Part shown: piece by piece, positions 41,304 through 64,000 of the stretch
Layout of the letters: every line of letters starts with the position of its first letter
How positions within the stretch are numbered: the stretch's first letter is position 1
Assembly (NCBI RefSeq): GCF_001698125.1
Contig: NZ_CP013855.1
Span: 124,001 to 188,000, forward strand
Source of the DNA: Pseudonocardia sp. HH130630-07
GTDB lineage: Bacteria; Actinomycetota; Actinomycetes; Mycobacteriales; Pseudonocardiaceae
DNA length: 64,000 nt
Direction: 5' to 3'
Notes under the pieces: generated by a model
The model's database searches: none
Told to the model about the DNA's origin: nothing
Seen by the model: the letters and a program-made list of their open reading frames with translations, nothing else
Translations under genes and position numbers: made by a program

Positions 41304-41885
41304 ATGGAGATCACCGAGACGGCGGTGCCGGGCGCGTTCCGGATCACCCCGACCCAGATCCCCGACCGGCGGGGCCTGTTCTACGAGGCGTGGCGGATCT
41401 CGGACGTCGAGGCCGCGCTCGGCAGGCCGTTCCGGGTCGCGCAGACCAACTTCTCCGTGTCCCACCGCAACACGTTGCGCGGCATCCACGGCACCACCCT
41501 GCCGCCCGGCCAGGCGAAGCTGGTGACCTGCGTCCGGGGCGCCGCGCTGGACGTGGTGGTGGACCTGCGGGTGGGCTCGCCGACGTTCGGGGCCGTGGAC
41601 ACCACCCTGCAGGAGGCCGGTTCCGGTGTCGGGGTCTACCTCGGGGACGGCCTGGGGCACGCATTCCTGGCACTCACCGACGACACGTGCATGAACTATC
41701 TGTGCGACACCGAGTACGTGCCCGGAACAATGATCGACATTCAGGCGCTCGACCCCGATCTGGCGATTCCCTGGAATCTCACCGAGGACCCGATCCGCTC
41801 GGACAAGGACGCGGCCGCGCCGACGCTGTCCGAGGCCGTCGAGCTGGGCCTGCTCACTGCCTACCGCGAGCCGGCCGGCACCTGA
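41304..41885 (+). CDS. dTDP-4-keto-6-deoxysugar 3,5- (or 5-) epimerase, RmlC-like cupin
   Basis: 193 residues; the ATG at 41304 lies behind GGAGCGG. The RmlC fold is shown by LRGIHGTTLPPGQAKLVTC (His62, Lys72), DVVVDLRVGSPTFG and YLGDGLGHAFLAL, with a Tyr in NYLCDTEY (about residue 132) at the catalytic Tyr position. The family includes EvaD, OleL and TylM3, which act on 2-deoxy intermediates rather than only on the rhamnose precursor. C5 epimerisation would turn the D- into the L-series, so an L-dideoxysugar is likely. Divergent from rmlA and about 100 bp upstream of the O-methyltransferase gene, which seems to have its own promoter. Confidence 0.88.
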   Translation: MEITETAVPGAFRITPTQIPDRRGLFYEAWRISDVEAALGRPFRVAQTNFSVSHRNTLRGIHGTTLPPGQAKLVTCVRGAALDVVVDLRVGSPTFGAVDTTLQEAGSGVGVYLGDGLGHAFLALTDDTCMNYLCDTEYVPGTMIDIQALDPDLAIPWNLTEDPIRSDKDAAAPTLSEAVELGLLTAYREPAGT

Positions 41886-41905
41886 CCCGGCCCGGACCGC
41901 GTTGT

Positions 41906-41939
41906 TCAGGGAATTCACCAGATCCGGTCGTCCTACAGT
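41906..41939 (+). promoter_or_regulatory. Candidate promoter of the O-methyltransferase gene: PAS-LuxR-type box plus -10
   Basis: TCAGGGAATTCACCAG (41906-41921) matches 13 of 16 positions of CTVGGGAWWTCCCBAG. After exactly 12 nt comes TACAGT (41934-41939). The ATG is about 48 nt downstream. The geometry is identical to the PKS-operon promoter at 35194-35227. Confidence 0.55.
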
Positions 41940-41987
41940 TTCGGTGACTGTGCGCCATCCCACCGAACTGCTGCGAAGGAGCAGGAA

Positions 41988-42845
41988 ATGACGATCTCCC
42001 CACAGGTCGACGTGGTCGACGTGGCCGACGGACGGGTCACCGGCACCGACCGCTATCTGGATCTGATGAAGAAGGTTCTGACCAACGTCATCTATCCGGA
42101 CGGGGCCTACGCCCACATCCGGCAGATCGACGATCCCGACTCCACCGAGATGCCCATTCCGGTCGAAGGTCTCGGTGAGCGGCTGCTCGAGTTCGACGCC
42201 GACGCCCGCGACGGGGGTCGGGACTGGCCGACGGTGGCCCACACGATGGTCGGGCGGCGGCGGCTGGACAACGTCCACGAGTGCCTCGAGCGGATCCTCG
42301 CCGACGACGTCCCCGGCGACGTCATCGAGACCGGCGTCTGGCGCGGCGGGGTGTGCATCTTCATGCGGGCCTTCCTCGTCGCCCACGGTTGTACCGACCG
42401 CACCGTGTGGGTGGCCGACTCGTTCGCCGGCCTGCCCCCCGCCGGGGATCGCGACCCCGACCCGGTCGCGGCGATGGGTCACGACGTCGCGACGGTCAAC
42501 GAACGGATGTTGGCCGTCGACCTGGCGCAGGTGCAGGAGAACTTCGACCGTTACGGGCTGCTCGACGACCAGGTCCGGTTCCTGCCGGGGTGGTTCTCCG
42601 ACACCCTGCCGACCGCGCCGATCGAGCGGCTGTCGCTGCTGCGCCTCGACGGCGACTGGTACGACTCGACGATGGACGCCCTGGTGAACCTCTACCCGCG
42701 GCTGTCCTCCGGCGGGTTCGTCATCATCGACGACTACTGCGTACCGGGCTGTGCCGACGCCGTCACCGACTACCGCGCGCAGCACGGGATCGACGCGGAG
42801 ATCATCGACATCGACCGGATGGGCGTGTACTGGCGCAAGCCCTGA
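41988..42845 (+). CDS. Deoxysugar O-methyltransferase, TylF/MycF/NovP family
   Basis: 285 residues; the ATG at 41988 follows a strong AAGGAG. Family features are LTNVIYPD near the N-terminus, TMVGRRRLDNVHECLE, the SAM site ETGVWRGGVC (114-123), ADSFAGLPP, and metal ligands in LRLDGDWYDST (Asp221 region) and IIDDYC (Asp248/249). TylF and MycF methylate 3-hydroxyls and NovP the 4-hydroxyl of macrolide or aminocoumarin sugars, using SAM and Mg2+. Here the likely substrate is the dideoxysugar of the polyene, giving a methoxy sugar. The position (C3 or C4) is not decidable from sequence alone. A strong terminator follows within 20 bp. Confidence 0.92.
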   Translation: MTISPQVDVVDVADGRVTGTDRYLDLMKKVLTNVIYPDGAYAHIRQIDDPDSTEMPIPVEGLGERLLEFDADARDGGRDWPTVAHTMVGRRRLDNVHECLERILADDVPGDVIETGVWRGGVCIFMRAFLVAHGCTDRTVWVADSFAGLPPAGDRDPDPVAAMGHDVATVNERMLAVDLAQVQENFDRYGLLDDQVRFLPGWFSDTLPTAPIERLSLLRLDGDWYDSTMDALVNLYPRLSSGGFVIIDDYCVPGCADAVTDYRAQHGIDAEIIDIDRMGVYWRKP

Positions 42846-42862
42846 CCGACGACACTCCGACG

Positions 42863-42898
42863 GGAACGGGCCGCGTCCACCAGGACGCGGCCCGTTCC
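42863..42898 (+). terminator. Hairpin terminator after the O-methyltransferase gene
   Basis: Perfect 16-bp GC-rich stem GGAACGGGCCGCGTCC/GGACGCGGCCCGTTCC with a 4-nt ACCA loop, 18 nt after the stop codon. Confidence 0.85.
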
Positions 42899-42942
42899 GT
42901 GTCCCCCGGTCCGAGCCGGCGGCTCAGGGGGGCCGAGGCACC

Positions 42943-43012
42943 CCATGATCACCACCAGTGCAGGGATCGGTGCCGTTTCCGGCACCGATCGGCTCAGACG
43001 TGGCGATCATGG
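42943..43012. repeat. Nested inverted repeat
   Basis: Inner arms GATCGGTGCCG (42965-42975) and CGGCACCGATC (42980-42990) pair perfectly around TTTC. Outer arms CCATGATCACCAC (42943-42955) and GTGGCGATCATGG (43000-43012) pair at 12 of 13 positions. It may be a second, leftward terminator for the PKS gene or a mobile-element relic. Confidence 0.7.
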
Positions 43013-43069
43013 CCGGGCGGCCGGGCCGCGGCGCCGCCGGGTGGCGGGGGCGGGCCGGAGCGCGGCTCA

Positions 43070-43313
43070 GAACGTGTTGTGAAACCGGTGATCGTCCGGC
43101 GCGGCGGCGTTGGTGGTCCCACCGGAGTCACCCGGCTCATGACTCGTCGTCGACCAACAGGCAGTGGGCGGTAAGTGTGCTGGTCAGCGGTTGATGTCGG
43201 CGCGGTCGGCCGGCGAGCAGCTCCCCGAACCCCGCAGCGAGATCGAGAAGGAAGCCGCCCGCCGGATGTCAGAAGACCTCGGGACCTGACTCACGAGGTT
43301 TCACGACACGCTC
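43070..43313. mobile_element. MITE-like element (244 bp) inserted at a PKS stop codon
   Basis: Terminal inverted repeats GAACGTGTTGTGAAACC (43070-43086) and the complement of 43297-43313 (GAGCGTGTCGTGAAACC) agree at 15 of 17 bases. Both ends are flanked by TCA (43067-43069 and 43314-43316), a 3-bp TNA-type duplication like those of some IS5-family elements. The right TCA is the stop codon of the ER-containing PKS. The element is too short to encode a transposase, so it would be a non-autonomous derivative or a remnant. Confidence 0.6.
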
Positions 43314-46300
43314 TCAGGCGCCTGCCGAGCGGCCGAGCTCGTTGTCGATGAAGGAGAACAGGTCCGTGGTGCTGGCCCCGCTCAGCCGGTCACCCACACC
43401 GTCGGCGGGCGCGGTCTCCCAGCGGGCCAGCATCCGGCGCAGGCGCGCGGTGACGTCGGCGCGCTCGTCGGCGTCCGGGGCGGCGGCGCCCATGGCCGCC
43501 TCGAAGTTCGCGAGCCGGTCGAGCACCGATCCCCCGCCGTCGGGCGACCCGGGGCCGGTCGGCAGCAACTCCGCCAGGTGCTCGGCGACCGCGACCGGGG
43601 TCGGGTGGTCGAACACCAGGGTCGTCGGCAGGCGCAGCCCGGTGGCCGCGCCGACCCGGTTGCGCAGCTCGACGGCGGTCAGCGAGTCGACCCCGAGCAG
43701 GCGGAACTCCCGGTCGGCGTCGACGGCGTCCGGCGAGGCGTGCCCGAGCACGGCGGCCGCCGCGGTCCGGACCAGGTCGGTCAGCGCGGCGCGGCGGTCG
43801 GTCTCGGGGAGGTCGGCCAGTCGCGCGGCGAGGTCGGGGGCCGAGGCCGCCGACCCGGCGGCGGCGCTGCGCCGCCCGCCCCGGACCAGGTTGCGCAGGA
43901 CCGGGGGCACCGGCCCGGACGGCGCGCCACCGCCCGAGGGCGGTGTGCCGAGCGGCAGGATCAACGCCTCGTCGGAGCCGAGCGCGGCGTCGAACAGGGC
44001 GAGTCCCCGCTCGACCGGCAGCGGTGGCATCCCGGCCGCGCCCAACCGGCGGGTCTGACGCTCGCCGAGCGTCGCCGTCATGCCGGCACCCTGTTCCCAG
44101 GGACCCCAGGCCAGCGACACCGCGGGCAGGCCGGTGGCGCGTCGGTGCGCGGCGAGCGCGTCCAGGCCGGCGTTCGCCGCCGCGTAGTTGGACTGCCCGG
44201 GGCTGCCGATCACCCCGGCGGTGGAGGAGTAGAGGACGAACGCCGCCAGGTCGAGGTGCTCGGTGGCCCGGTGCAGCTCCCAGGCGGCGTCGACCTTCGG
44301 GGCCAGGACGGTGTCCAGGCGCTTCGGGGTCATCGCCTCCAGGACGCCGTCGTCGAGGACGCCCGCGGCGTGCACGACGGCGGTCAGCGGGTGGTCGGGG
44401 TCGACGCCCGCGACGAGGTCCGCTGCGGCACCGGGTTCGGCGAGGTCGCAGGCCACCACCCGGGCGTCGGTGCCGTGGGCGGCGAGCTCGGCCACCAGCT
44501 CGAGTGCGCCGGGGGTGTCCGGGCCGCGGCGGCCGGCCAGCAGCAGGCGGGACGCACCCCGCACGGACAGGTGGCGGGCGAGCTCGGCGCCGAGCCCGCC
44601 CAGACCACCGGTGATCAGCACGGTGCCCTCGGGGTCCTGCTCGCGCGGGACGCGCAGCACCACCGCGCCGGCGTGCCCGGCGCGGGTGACGAACCGGAAC
44701 GCCTCCGGCGCCCGGCGCACGTCCCACGCGACGCGGGGCAGCGGGTCGAGTGTGCCGTCGGCGAGCAGTCCGAGCACGGTCTCGAGCATCGTGTGGATCC
44801 GGTCCGGGTCGACGGTGTCGAGGGCGGACGCGGCGTCGGTGGTGCCGGGCTGCCCGACGGGGTCGTCGGTCGGGCCGAGGTCCAGGACCTGCCCGCCCGG
44901 CACCGGCAGTCCGCGGGAGGCGTCGGCGAACCCGTCGGTCGGCGCGTGGAGGACGACGTCGATCCCGGCACCGGCGAGGCTCTCGGCGAACGTGGTGTCA
45001 CGCGGGGAGGCAATGTGGTCGTCGGCGACACCGAGCCCGCGCAGGATGTCCTGCGTGCCGGGGCCCGCGGTGGCGTACACCTCGGCCCCGAGGTGGTGGG
45101 CCAGCTCGATGGCGGCCATCCCGACCGCACCGGCACCGTTGTGCACCAGCACCTTCTGGCCCGCCTGCACCCCGGCCAGGTCGACGAGTGCGTAGTAGGC
45201 GGTGAGGAACGCCGAGGGCACCGCGGCCGCCTCCTCGAACGACCACCGGTCCGGGATCCGGGCGAGGAGCCGCTCGTCGACGACGCCGACCGGGCCGAAC
45301 CCGCCGGACAGCATCCCGGCGACCCGGTCACCCGGGCGCAGGTCGGTGACCAGCAGTCCGACGTCGGTGACGACACCGGCCGCCTCGGACCCGAGCCGCC
45401 GCGCGTCGCCACGGTGCGCCCCCAGCGCGGTGCGGACGTCCCGGGGGCCGAGGCCGGCCGCGTGCACCCGGACGCGGACGTCGCGTCCGGTCAGCGGCTC
45501 GGTCACCTCCGAGCAGGGCACCAGTGCGAGGCCGTCGGCGTTGCCGCCGCCGGTGGCGTCGAGCCGCCACGGGGTGCCGGCCGGCGGTACCAGTGCGGTG
45601 CTCGTGGTGAGCGGCGCGATCCGGGCCGGTCGGGGCACGCCGGCGCGGACGGCGACCTGCGGCTCCTCCGGGTCCAGTGCGGCGACGATCTCGGGCAGGC
45701 GCGCGGCGGACTCCGGAGCGGAGTCCAGGTCGACGAGCAGCACCCGGTCCGGGTGTTCGGCCTGTGCGGAGCGCGCGAGCCCCCAGACGGCCGCGGCGGC
45801 GGGGTCGGTGACGTCGTCGCCGGGGTCGGTCGCGACCGCGCCCCGGGTGACCAGGACGACCCGTCCGGCGCCGTCCCCGGAGACGAGGTCCTGCAACCGC
45901 CGGAGCGCGGCGGCGACCAGCGCGCGGGTGTCGCCCGATCCGGCGGGGCCCCCGGCGAGGGGCACGAGGACCGGACCCGTGTCCGCGGTCTCCGCGGCGT
46001 CGGCCGGCCCGGCGTCGGCCGAGTCGTCGCGGTGTGCGACGTGGTGGCCCGCGCCGGTCAGTGCCGGGACCAGGTCGAGCGGGTCCGGGCCGAGCACCGT
46101 CACCCGCGTCGGGGCGCGGCCGGGGACGGCCGCGCCGGTGACCCAGTCGAGGCGGAACAGCCCGGACAGGTCGTTTCGGCGCGCCGTCGCCGTCGCGGGG
46201 TCGGCGTGGCGCAGGGCCAGTGACTCCACCGAGATCACCGGACCGCCGTCGGGGTCGGCGGCGTCCAGGGTGACCTCGTCGCCGTCGCGGCGCCCGATCC

Positions 46301-49300
46301 GCACACGCAGCGCGGACGCGCCGGAGGCCGCCAGTGTCACCCCGGACCAGGAGGACGGCAGCAGCGCGGTGTCCTCGTCGTCGTGGGCGGAGCGGATGGC
46401 GTGCAGCGCGGCGTCGAACAGCGCGGGGTGCAGCCCGAACGCGCCGGCGTCGTCGACCTCGTCCGGGAGCGCGACGTCGGCGAACACGTCCTCGCCGCGG
46501 CGCCAGGCCGCGCGCAGCCCACGGAACACCGGGCCGTGCTGCACGCCGGTGTCCGTGGCGTAGAGGTGGTCGATGTCGACCGCGGTGGCGCCCTCGGGCG
46601 GCCAGGTCCCGGACAGGTCCGGGTGCGCGGCGCCGCCCGCGGGCGCGCCGCCGGCGAGCGTTCCGGTGGCGTGCCGCACCCACTCGTCGGTGCCCCCGGC
46701 CCGGGAGTGGATCCCGATGTCGCGACGCCCGTCGTCGGCGGGGGCGCCGACGCGCAGCTGCAGGTGGGTCGCGGCCGCGCCGTGCAGGACGAGGGGCGCG
46801 GCCAGGGTGAGCTCCTCGACGCGCTCGCAGCCGACCTCGTCGGCGGCCCGGATCGCGAGCTCCAGGAAGCCGGTGCCGGGGAAGGCCACGGCCCCGCCGA
46901 CGACGTGGTCGGCCAGCCACGGGTGGGTCGCGGTGGACAGGGCCGCGGTGAGCACGACGTCGCCGGTGCCGGCGACCGGCACGGTGGCCCCGAGCAGCGG
47001 GTGTCCGGCCGGGGTCAGCCCGAGACCGGCCGCGTCGGTCGCCGCGCTGCCGCCACGGGCCCAGAACCGCTCGTGCTCGAACGCGTAGGTGGGCAGGTCG
47101 ACGCGGGTGGCGCCAGTGAAGAACCGTGCCCAGTCGACGGTGGCGCCTGCGGTGTCCAGGCGGGCGAGCGCGGTGACGACCGAGGTCTCCTCGCCCTGGT
47201 CGGGGTGCAGTGCCGGGACGGCGATGTCGGCTCCCGCCCCGGCGGCCAGCGAGGAGAGCGTGGTGTCCGGGCCGATCTCGATCAGGGTGTGCACGCCCTC
47301 CTCGGTGAGGGTGGTGAGGGCGTCGGCGAAGCGCACCGTGGCGCGGACGTGCTCCACCCAGTAGGCGGGATCGGTGACGTCGTCGCCGGTGCGCCCGGCA
47401 ACGGTGGAGATGATCGGGATCTGCGGCGCGGCGAACTCCAGGCCCACCACCACCGCCCGGAACTCCTCCATCATCGGCGCCATCAACGGCGAATGGAACG
47501 CATGCGAGGTCGCCAACCGCTTGGTCCGCCGGTCCGCGAACCGGCCCACCAGCGCGTCCACCTCGGACTCCGCACCCGAGACCACCACCGACGACGGCCC
47601 GTTCACCGCGGCGATCGATACTCCCCCCGTCAGCAGCGGCGTGACCTCCTCCTCGGTGGCCGCGACCGCCACCATCACGCCACCGGCCGGCAGCGCACCC
47701 ATCAACCGGGCACGCGCCGACACCAGGGTCGCCGCATCGGCCAGCGAGAACACCCCCGCCACGTGCGCGGCCGCGATCTCCCCGATCGAGTGCCCGACCA
47801 GGTGATCCGGGACCACACCCCACGACTCGACCAGCCGGAACAACGCCACCTCCAGCGCGAACAACGCCGGCTGCGCCACACCGGTGTCGTTCAACGCACC
47901 GGCATCGTCGGCCCACATCACCTCCCCCACCGCGGGATCCAGGTGCGCACACACCTCGTCGAAGGCTCGCGCGAACACCGGGAACCGCGCGTGCAGCTCA
48001 CGCCCCATCCCGAGCCGCTGCGAGCCCTGACCGGCGAACAGGACGCCGAGCTGGGCGTCGCGGCGGGCGGTGCCCTGCGCCGCGGCCGGTGCGCCGTCGA
48101 GCCAGCCGGACAGGGCCCCGGCCAGCGCGGACGTGTCGTCGCCGACGACGGCGAGCCGGTGCGGGGACCGGGTGCGTGAGGTGGCGAGCGAGTACCCGAC
48201 GTCCGACGCCGCGGCCGCTGCGCCGTCCAGGGCGCGGTGCAGGCGCCCGGCCTGGGCCCGCAGCCCGGACGCGGTCGGTGCGGACAGCAGCCACGGCACG
48301 GTGCGCGCCGGGCCGTCGGCCGGGTCGACCGCCGGGTCGCCGGCCGGGTCGAGGGCCGGGTCGAGGGCCGGTGCCTGTTCCAGGACGACGTGGCTGTTCG
48401 TGCCGCTCACACCGAACGAGGAGACCGCCGCGCGGCGCGCCCGTCCGGTCTCGGGCCACGGTTCGGCGTCGGTGAGCAGGCGGACGGCGCCGGAGTTCCA
48501 GTCCACGTGGGAGGAGGGCGTGTCCGCGTGCAGGGTCGCCGGCACGGTCCCCCGCCGCATCGCCTGCACCATCTTGATCACGCCGGCGACGCCCGCGGCG
48601 GCCTGGGTGTGGCCGATGTTGGACTTCACCGAGCCCAGCCGCAGCGGCTGCGCGGGGTCCCGGTCGCCGTAGGTGGCCAGCAACGCGCGGGCCTCGATCG
48701 GGTCGCCGAGCGGCGTCCCGGTGCCGTGCGCCTCCACCACATCGACGTCGGCCGCCCTCAGCCCGGCGGCGGCCAGTGCCGCGCGGATCACCCGCTGCTG
48801 GGCACGGCCGCTGGGGGCGGTGAACCCGTTCGACGCTCCGTCGGAGTTGACGGCGCTGCCGCGGACCACCGCCAGCACCGGGTGCCCGCGCCGGCGGGCC
48901 TCGGACAACCGCTCCAGCACCAGCACTCCGACGCCCTCGGCCCAGCCGGTGCCGTCGGCGTCGTCGGAGAACGCCTTGCAGCGCCCGTCCGCGGCGAGGC
49001 CGCCCTGACGGCTGAACTCCAGCAGCGAGCCGGGCGTGGACATCACGTTCACGCCGCCGGCCAGCGCCAGCGAGCACTCCCCCGCCCGCAGCGCGTGCGC
49101 GGCCAGGTGCAGCGCCACCAGCGACGACGAGCACGCCGTGTCCACGGTGACGGCCGGGCCCTCCAGCCCGAAGGTGTAGGACAGCCGTCCGGAGGTGGCG
49201 CTGGCGGCGATACCGGTGCCGACGTCGCCGTCCGCGTCGGCCAGGGAGCGGACCACCAGGTAGGCGTAGTCCTGGCCGTTCGTGCCGGTGTAGACGCCGG

Positions 49301-49747
49301 TCGGGGTGCCGCGCAGCGACGTCGGGTCGATCCCGGCCCGTTCGATCGCCTCCCACGACACCTCCAGCAGCAGCCGCTGCTGCGGGTCCATCGTGCGGGC
49401 CTCGCGGGGCGAGATGCCGAAGAAGCCCGGGTCGAAGTCGGCGACGCCGTCCAGGAAGCCGCCCTGTTGGCTGACGCTGGTGCCGCGCTCGTCGACGCCG
49501 CCGTCCTGCAGTGCCGACAGGTCCCAGCCGCGGTCGGTGGGGAACCCGGTGACCGCGTCCCGCCCGGACTCGACGAGGTCGGCGAGGTCCTCCGGGGAGT
49601 TCACCCCGCCCGGGTAGCGGCAGCCCATGCCGATCACCGCGATCGGTTCGGAGGCGGCCCCGGCGAGGCGCCGGTTCTCCCGGCGCAGACGCTCGCCCTC
49701 CTTCATGGAGGCGCGCAGGGCATCGGCCAGCTTGTCCTGGGACGTGG

Positions 49748-49751
<4 letters not shown>
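43314..49751 (-). CDS. Single-module type I PKS, KS-AT(malonyl)-DH-ER-KR-ACP with a suspect ER (NysJ module-like)
   Basis: 2145 residues; the ATG at 49751 overlaps the upstream PKS stop (ATGA), with GGAGCG before it. Domains are a docking helix (1-33), KS (Cys near 207), AT with GHSIGE and HAFH (malonyl; Ser near 655), DH with HVVGGAVAFP and LHPALFDA (His near 947), ER about 1394-1698, KR about 1709-1890 with LDD (B type), ACP with GVDS near 2021 and a docking tail ending STTDLFSFIDNELG. The ER keeps LTAYYALVDLAG and GAGAVGMAA. It has GPGTQDILR where family members have a Lys (SPGKWDTLR), and DTTF where they have TLDF, so two probable catalytic residues are Thr. It also reads GLGPRDV for GxNFRDV. 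The loop should give a methylene if active and an alkene if not. NysJ begins with an equivalent full-loop module but carries two more. Confidence 0.93.
47415..48043 (-). repeat. Homogenised AT tract shared with the tetramodular PKS
   Basis: 629 bp base-for-base identical by eye to 9162-9790 (module 3 of the tetramodular PKS), 38253 bp away and in a different gene. It covers most of the AT core from before HAFH to the N-terminal GQGSQ motif. Confidence 0.87.

Positions 49752-64000
<14,249 letters not shown>

Larger units (their letters stand above)
42846..43313. other. 468-bp convergent intergenic region
   Basis: It holds, in order, a terminator hairpin (42863-42898), a nested inverted repeat (42943-43012) and a MITE-like element (43070-43313). 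A 31-codon frame (ATG 43194, stop 43287-43289; MSARSAGEQLPEPRSEIEKE...) lies inside the element. I do not recognise it, and it has no convincing ribosome binding site. No other gene is supported. Confidence 0.7.

Noticed and set aside
43194..43289. A 31-codon frame in the intergenic element
   Set aside because: It has no ribosome binding site and no recognisable family, and it lies within a MITE-like element. It is noted but not called as a gene.

Overview
The window is a very GC-rich stretch of an actinomycete chromosome or large plasmid. GTG starts are common, start and stop codons overlap (GTGA, ATGA), and third codon positions are almost always G or C. It lies inside a modular type I polyketide synthase (PKS) cluster for a glycosylated polyene macrolide of the nystatin/amphotericin kind. 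Both ends are cut within PKS genes, so neither cluster border is visible. A Pseudonocardia-like host is my inference, from the nystatin-like PKS combined with O-methyl-dideoxysugar genes. It is not shown by the sequence.

Left PKS arm (1-35155, all minus strand, so read right to left). It starts with a small, degenerate loading protein (KS with Ser in place of Cys, AT, DH, ACP; 31475-35155). Next comes a bimodular protein with two methylmalonyl modules (21815-31414). Then follows a giant tetramodular protein of four KS-AT-DH-KR-ACP malonyl modules (825-21767), which would lay down conjugated double bonds. Finally there is the N-terminus of a further PKS running off the left edge (1-542). The order loading, two propionate units, then a run of DH-KR modules matches NysA-NysB-NysC and AmphA-AmphB-AmphC.

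Middle (35156-43313). This is a deoxysugar block in mixed orientation. On the plus strand are an NDP-hexose 2,3-dehydratase and a 3-ketoreductase. On the minus strand are rmlA, rmlB and a glycosyltransferase. On the plus strand again are a 3,5-epimerase and a TylF/MycF/NovP-type sugar O-methyltransferase. Together they would make and attach an O-methylated 2,6-dideoxyhexose such as 4-O-methyl-digitoxose or an oleandrose-like sugar. No 4-ketoreductase and no mycosamine genes are in the window. Clear hairpin terminators and several candidate PAS-LuxR-type operator boxes lie in the intergenic regions. A 244-bp MITE-like element sits exactly at the stop codon of the next PKS gene.

Right PKS arm (43314-64000, minus strand). 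A PKS entering from the right edge (49748-64000) carries three complete KS-AT-KR-ACP malonyl modules; the middle KR is destroyed and should leave a ketone. It overlaps by 4 bp a single-module protein with a full DH-ER-KR loop (43314-49751), whose ER has lost two probable catalytic residues. This corresponds to the end of NysI and the start of NysJ, i.e. the polyol/hemiketal half of the macrolide.

The docking tails fall into two classes. These fix the order loading protein, bimodular protein, tetramodular protein on one side and right-edge protein, ER protein on the other. They leave open whether the left-edge protein follows the tetramodular or the ER protein. Long tracts of identical DNA between modules show recent gene conversion. 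Best overall reading: a shortened, digitoxosylated nystatin-like polyene pathway, possibly selvamicin-like, with several partly decayed catalytic domains.
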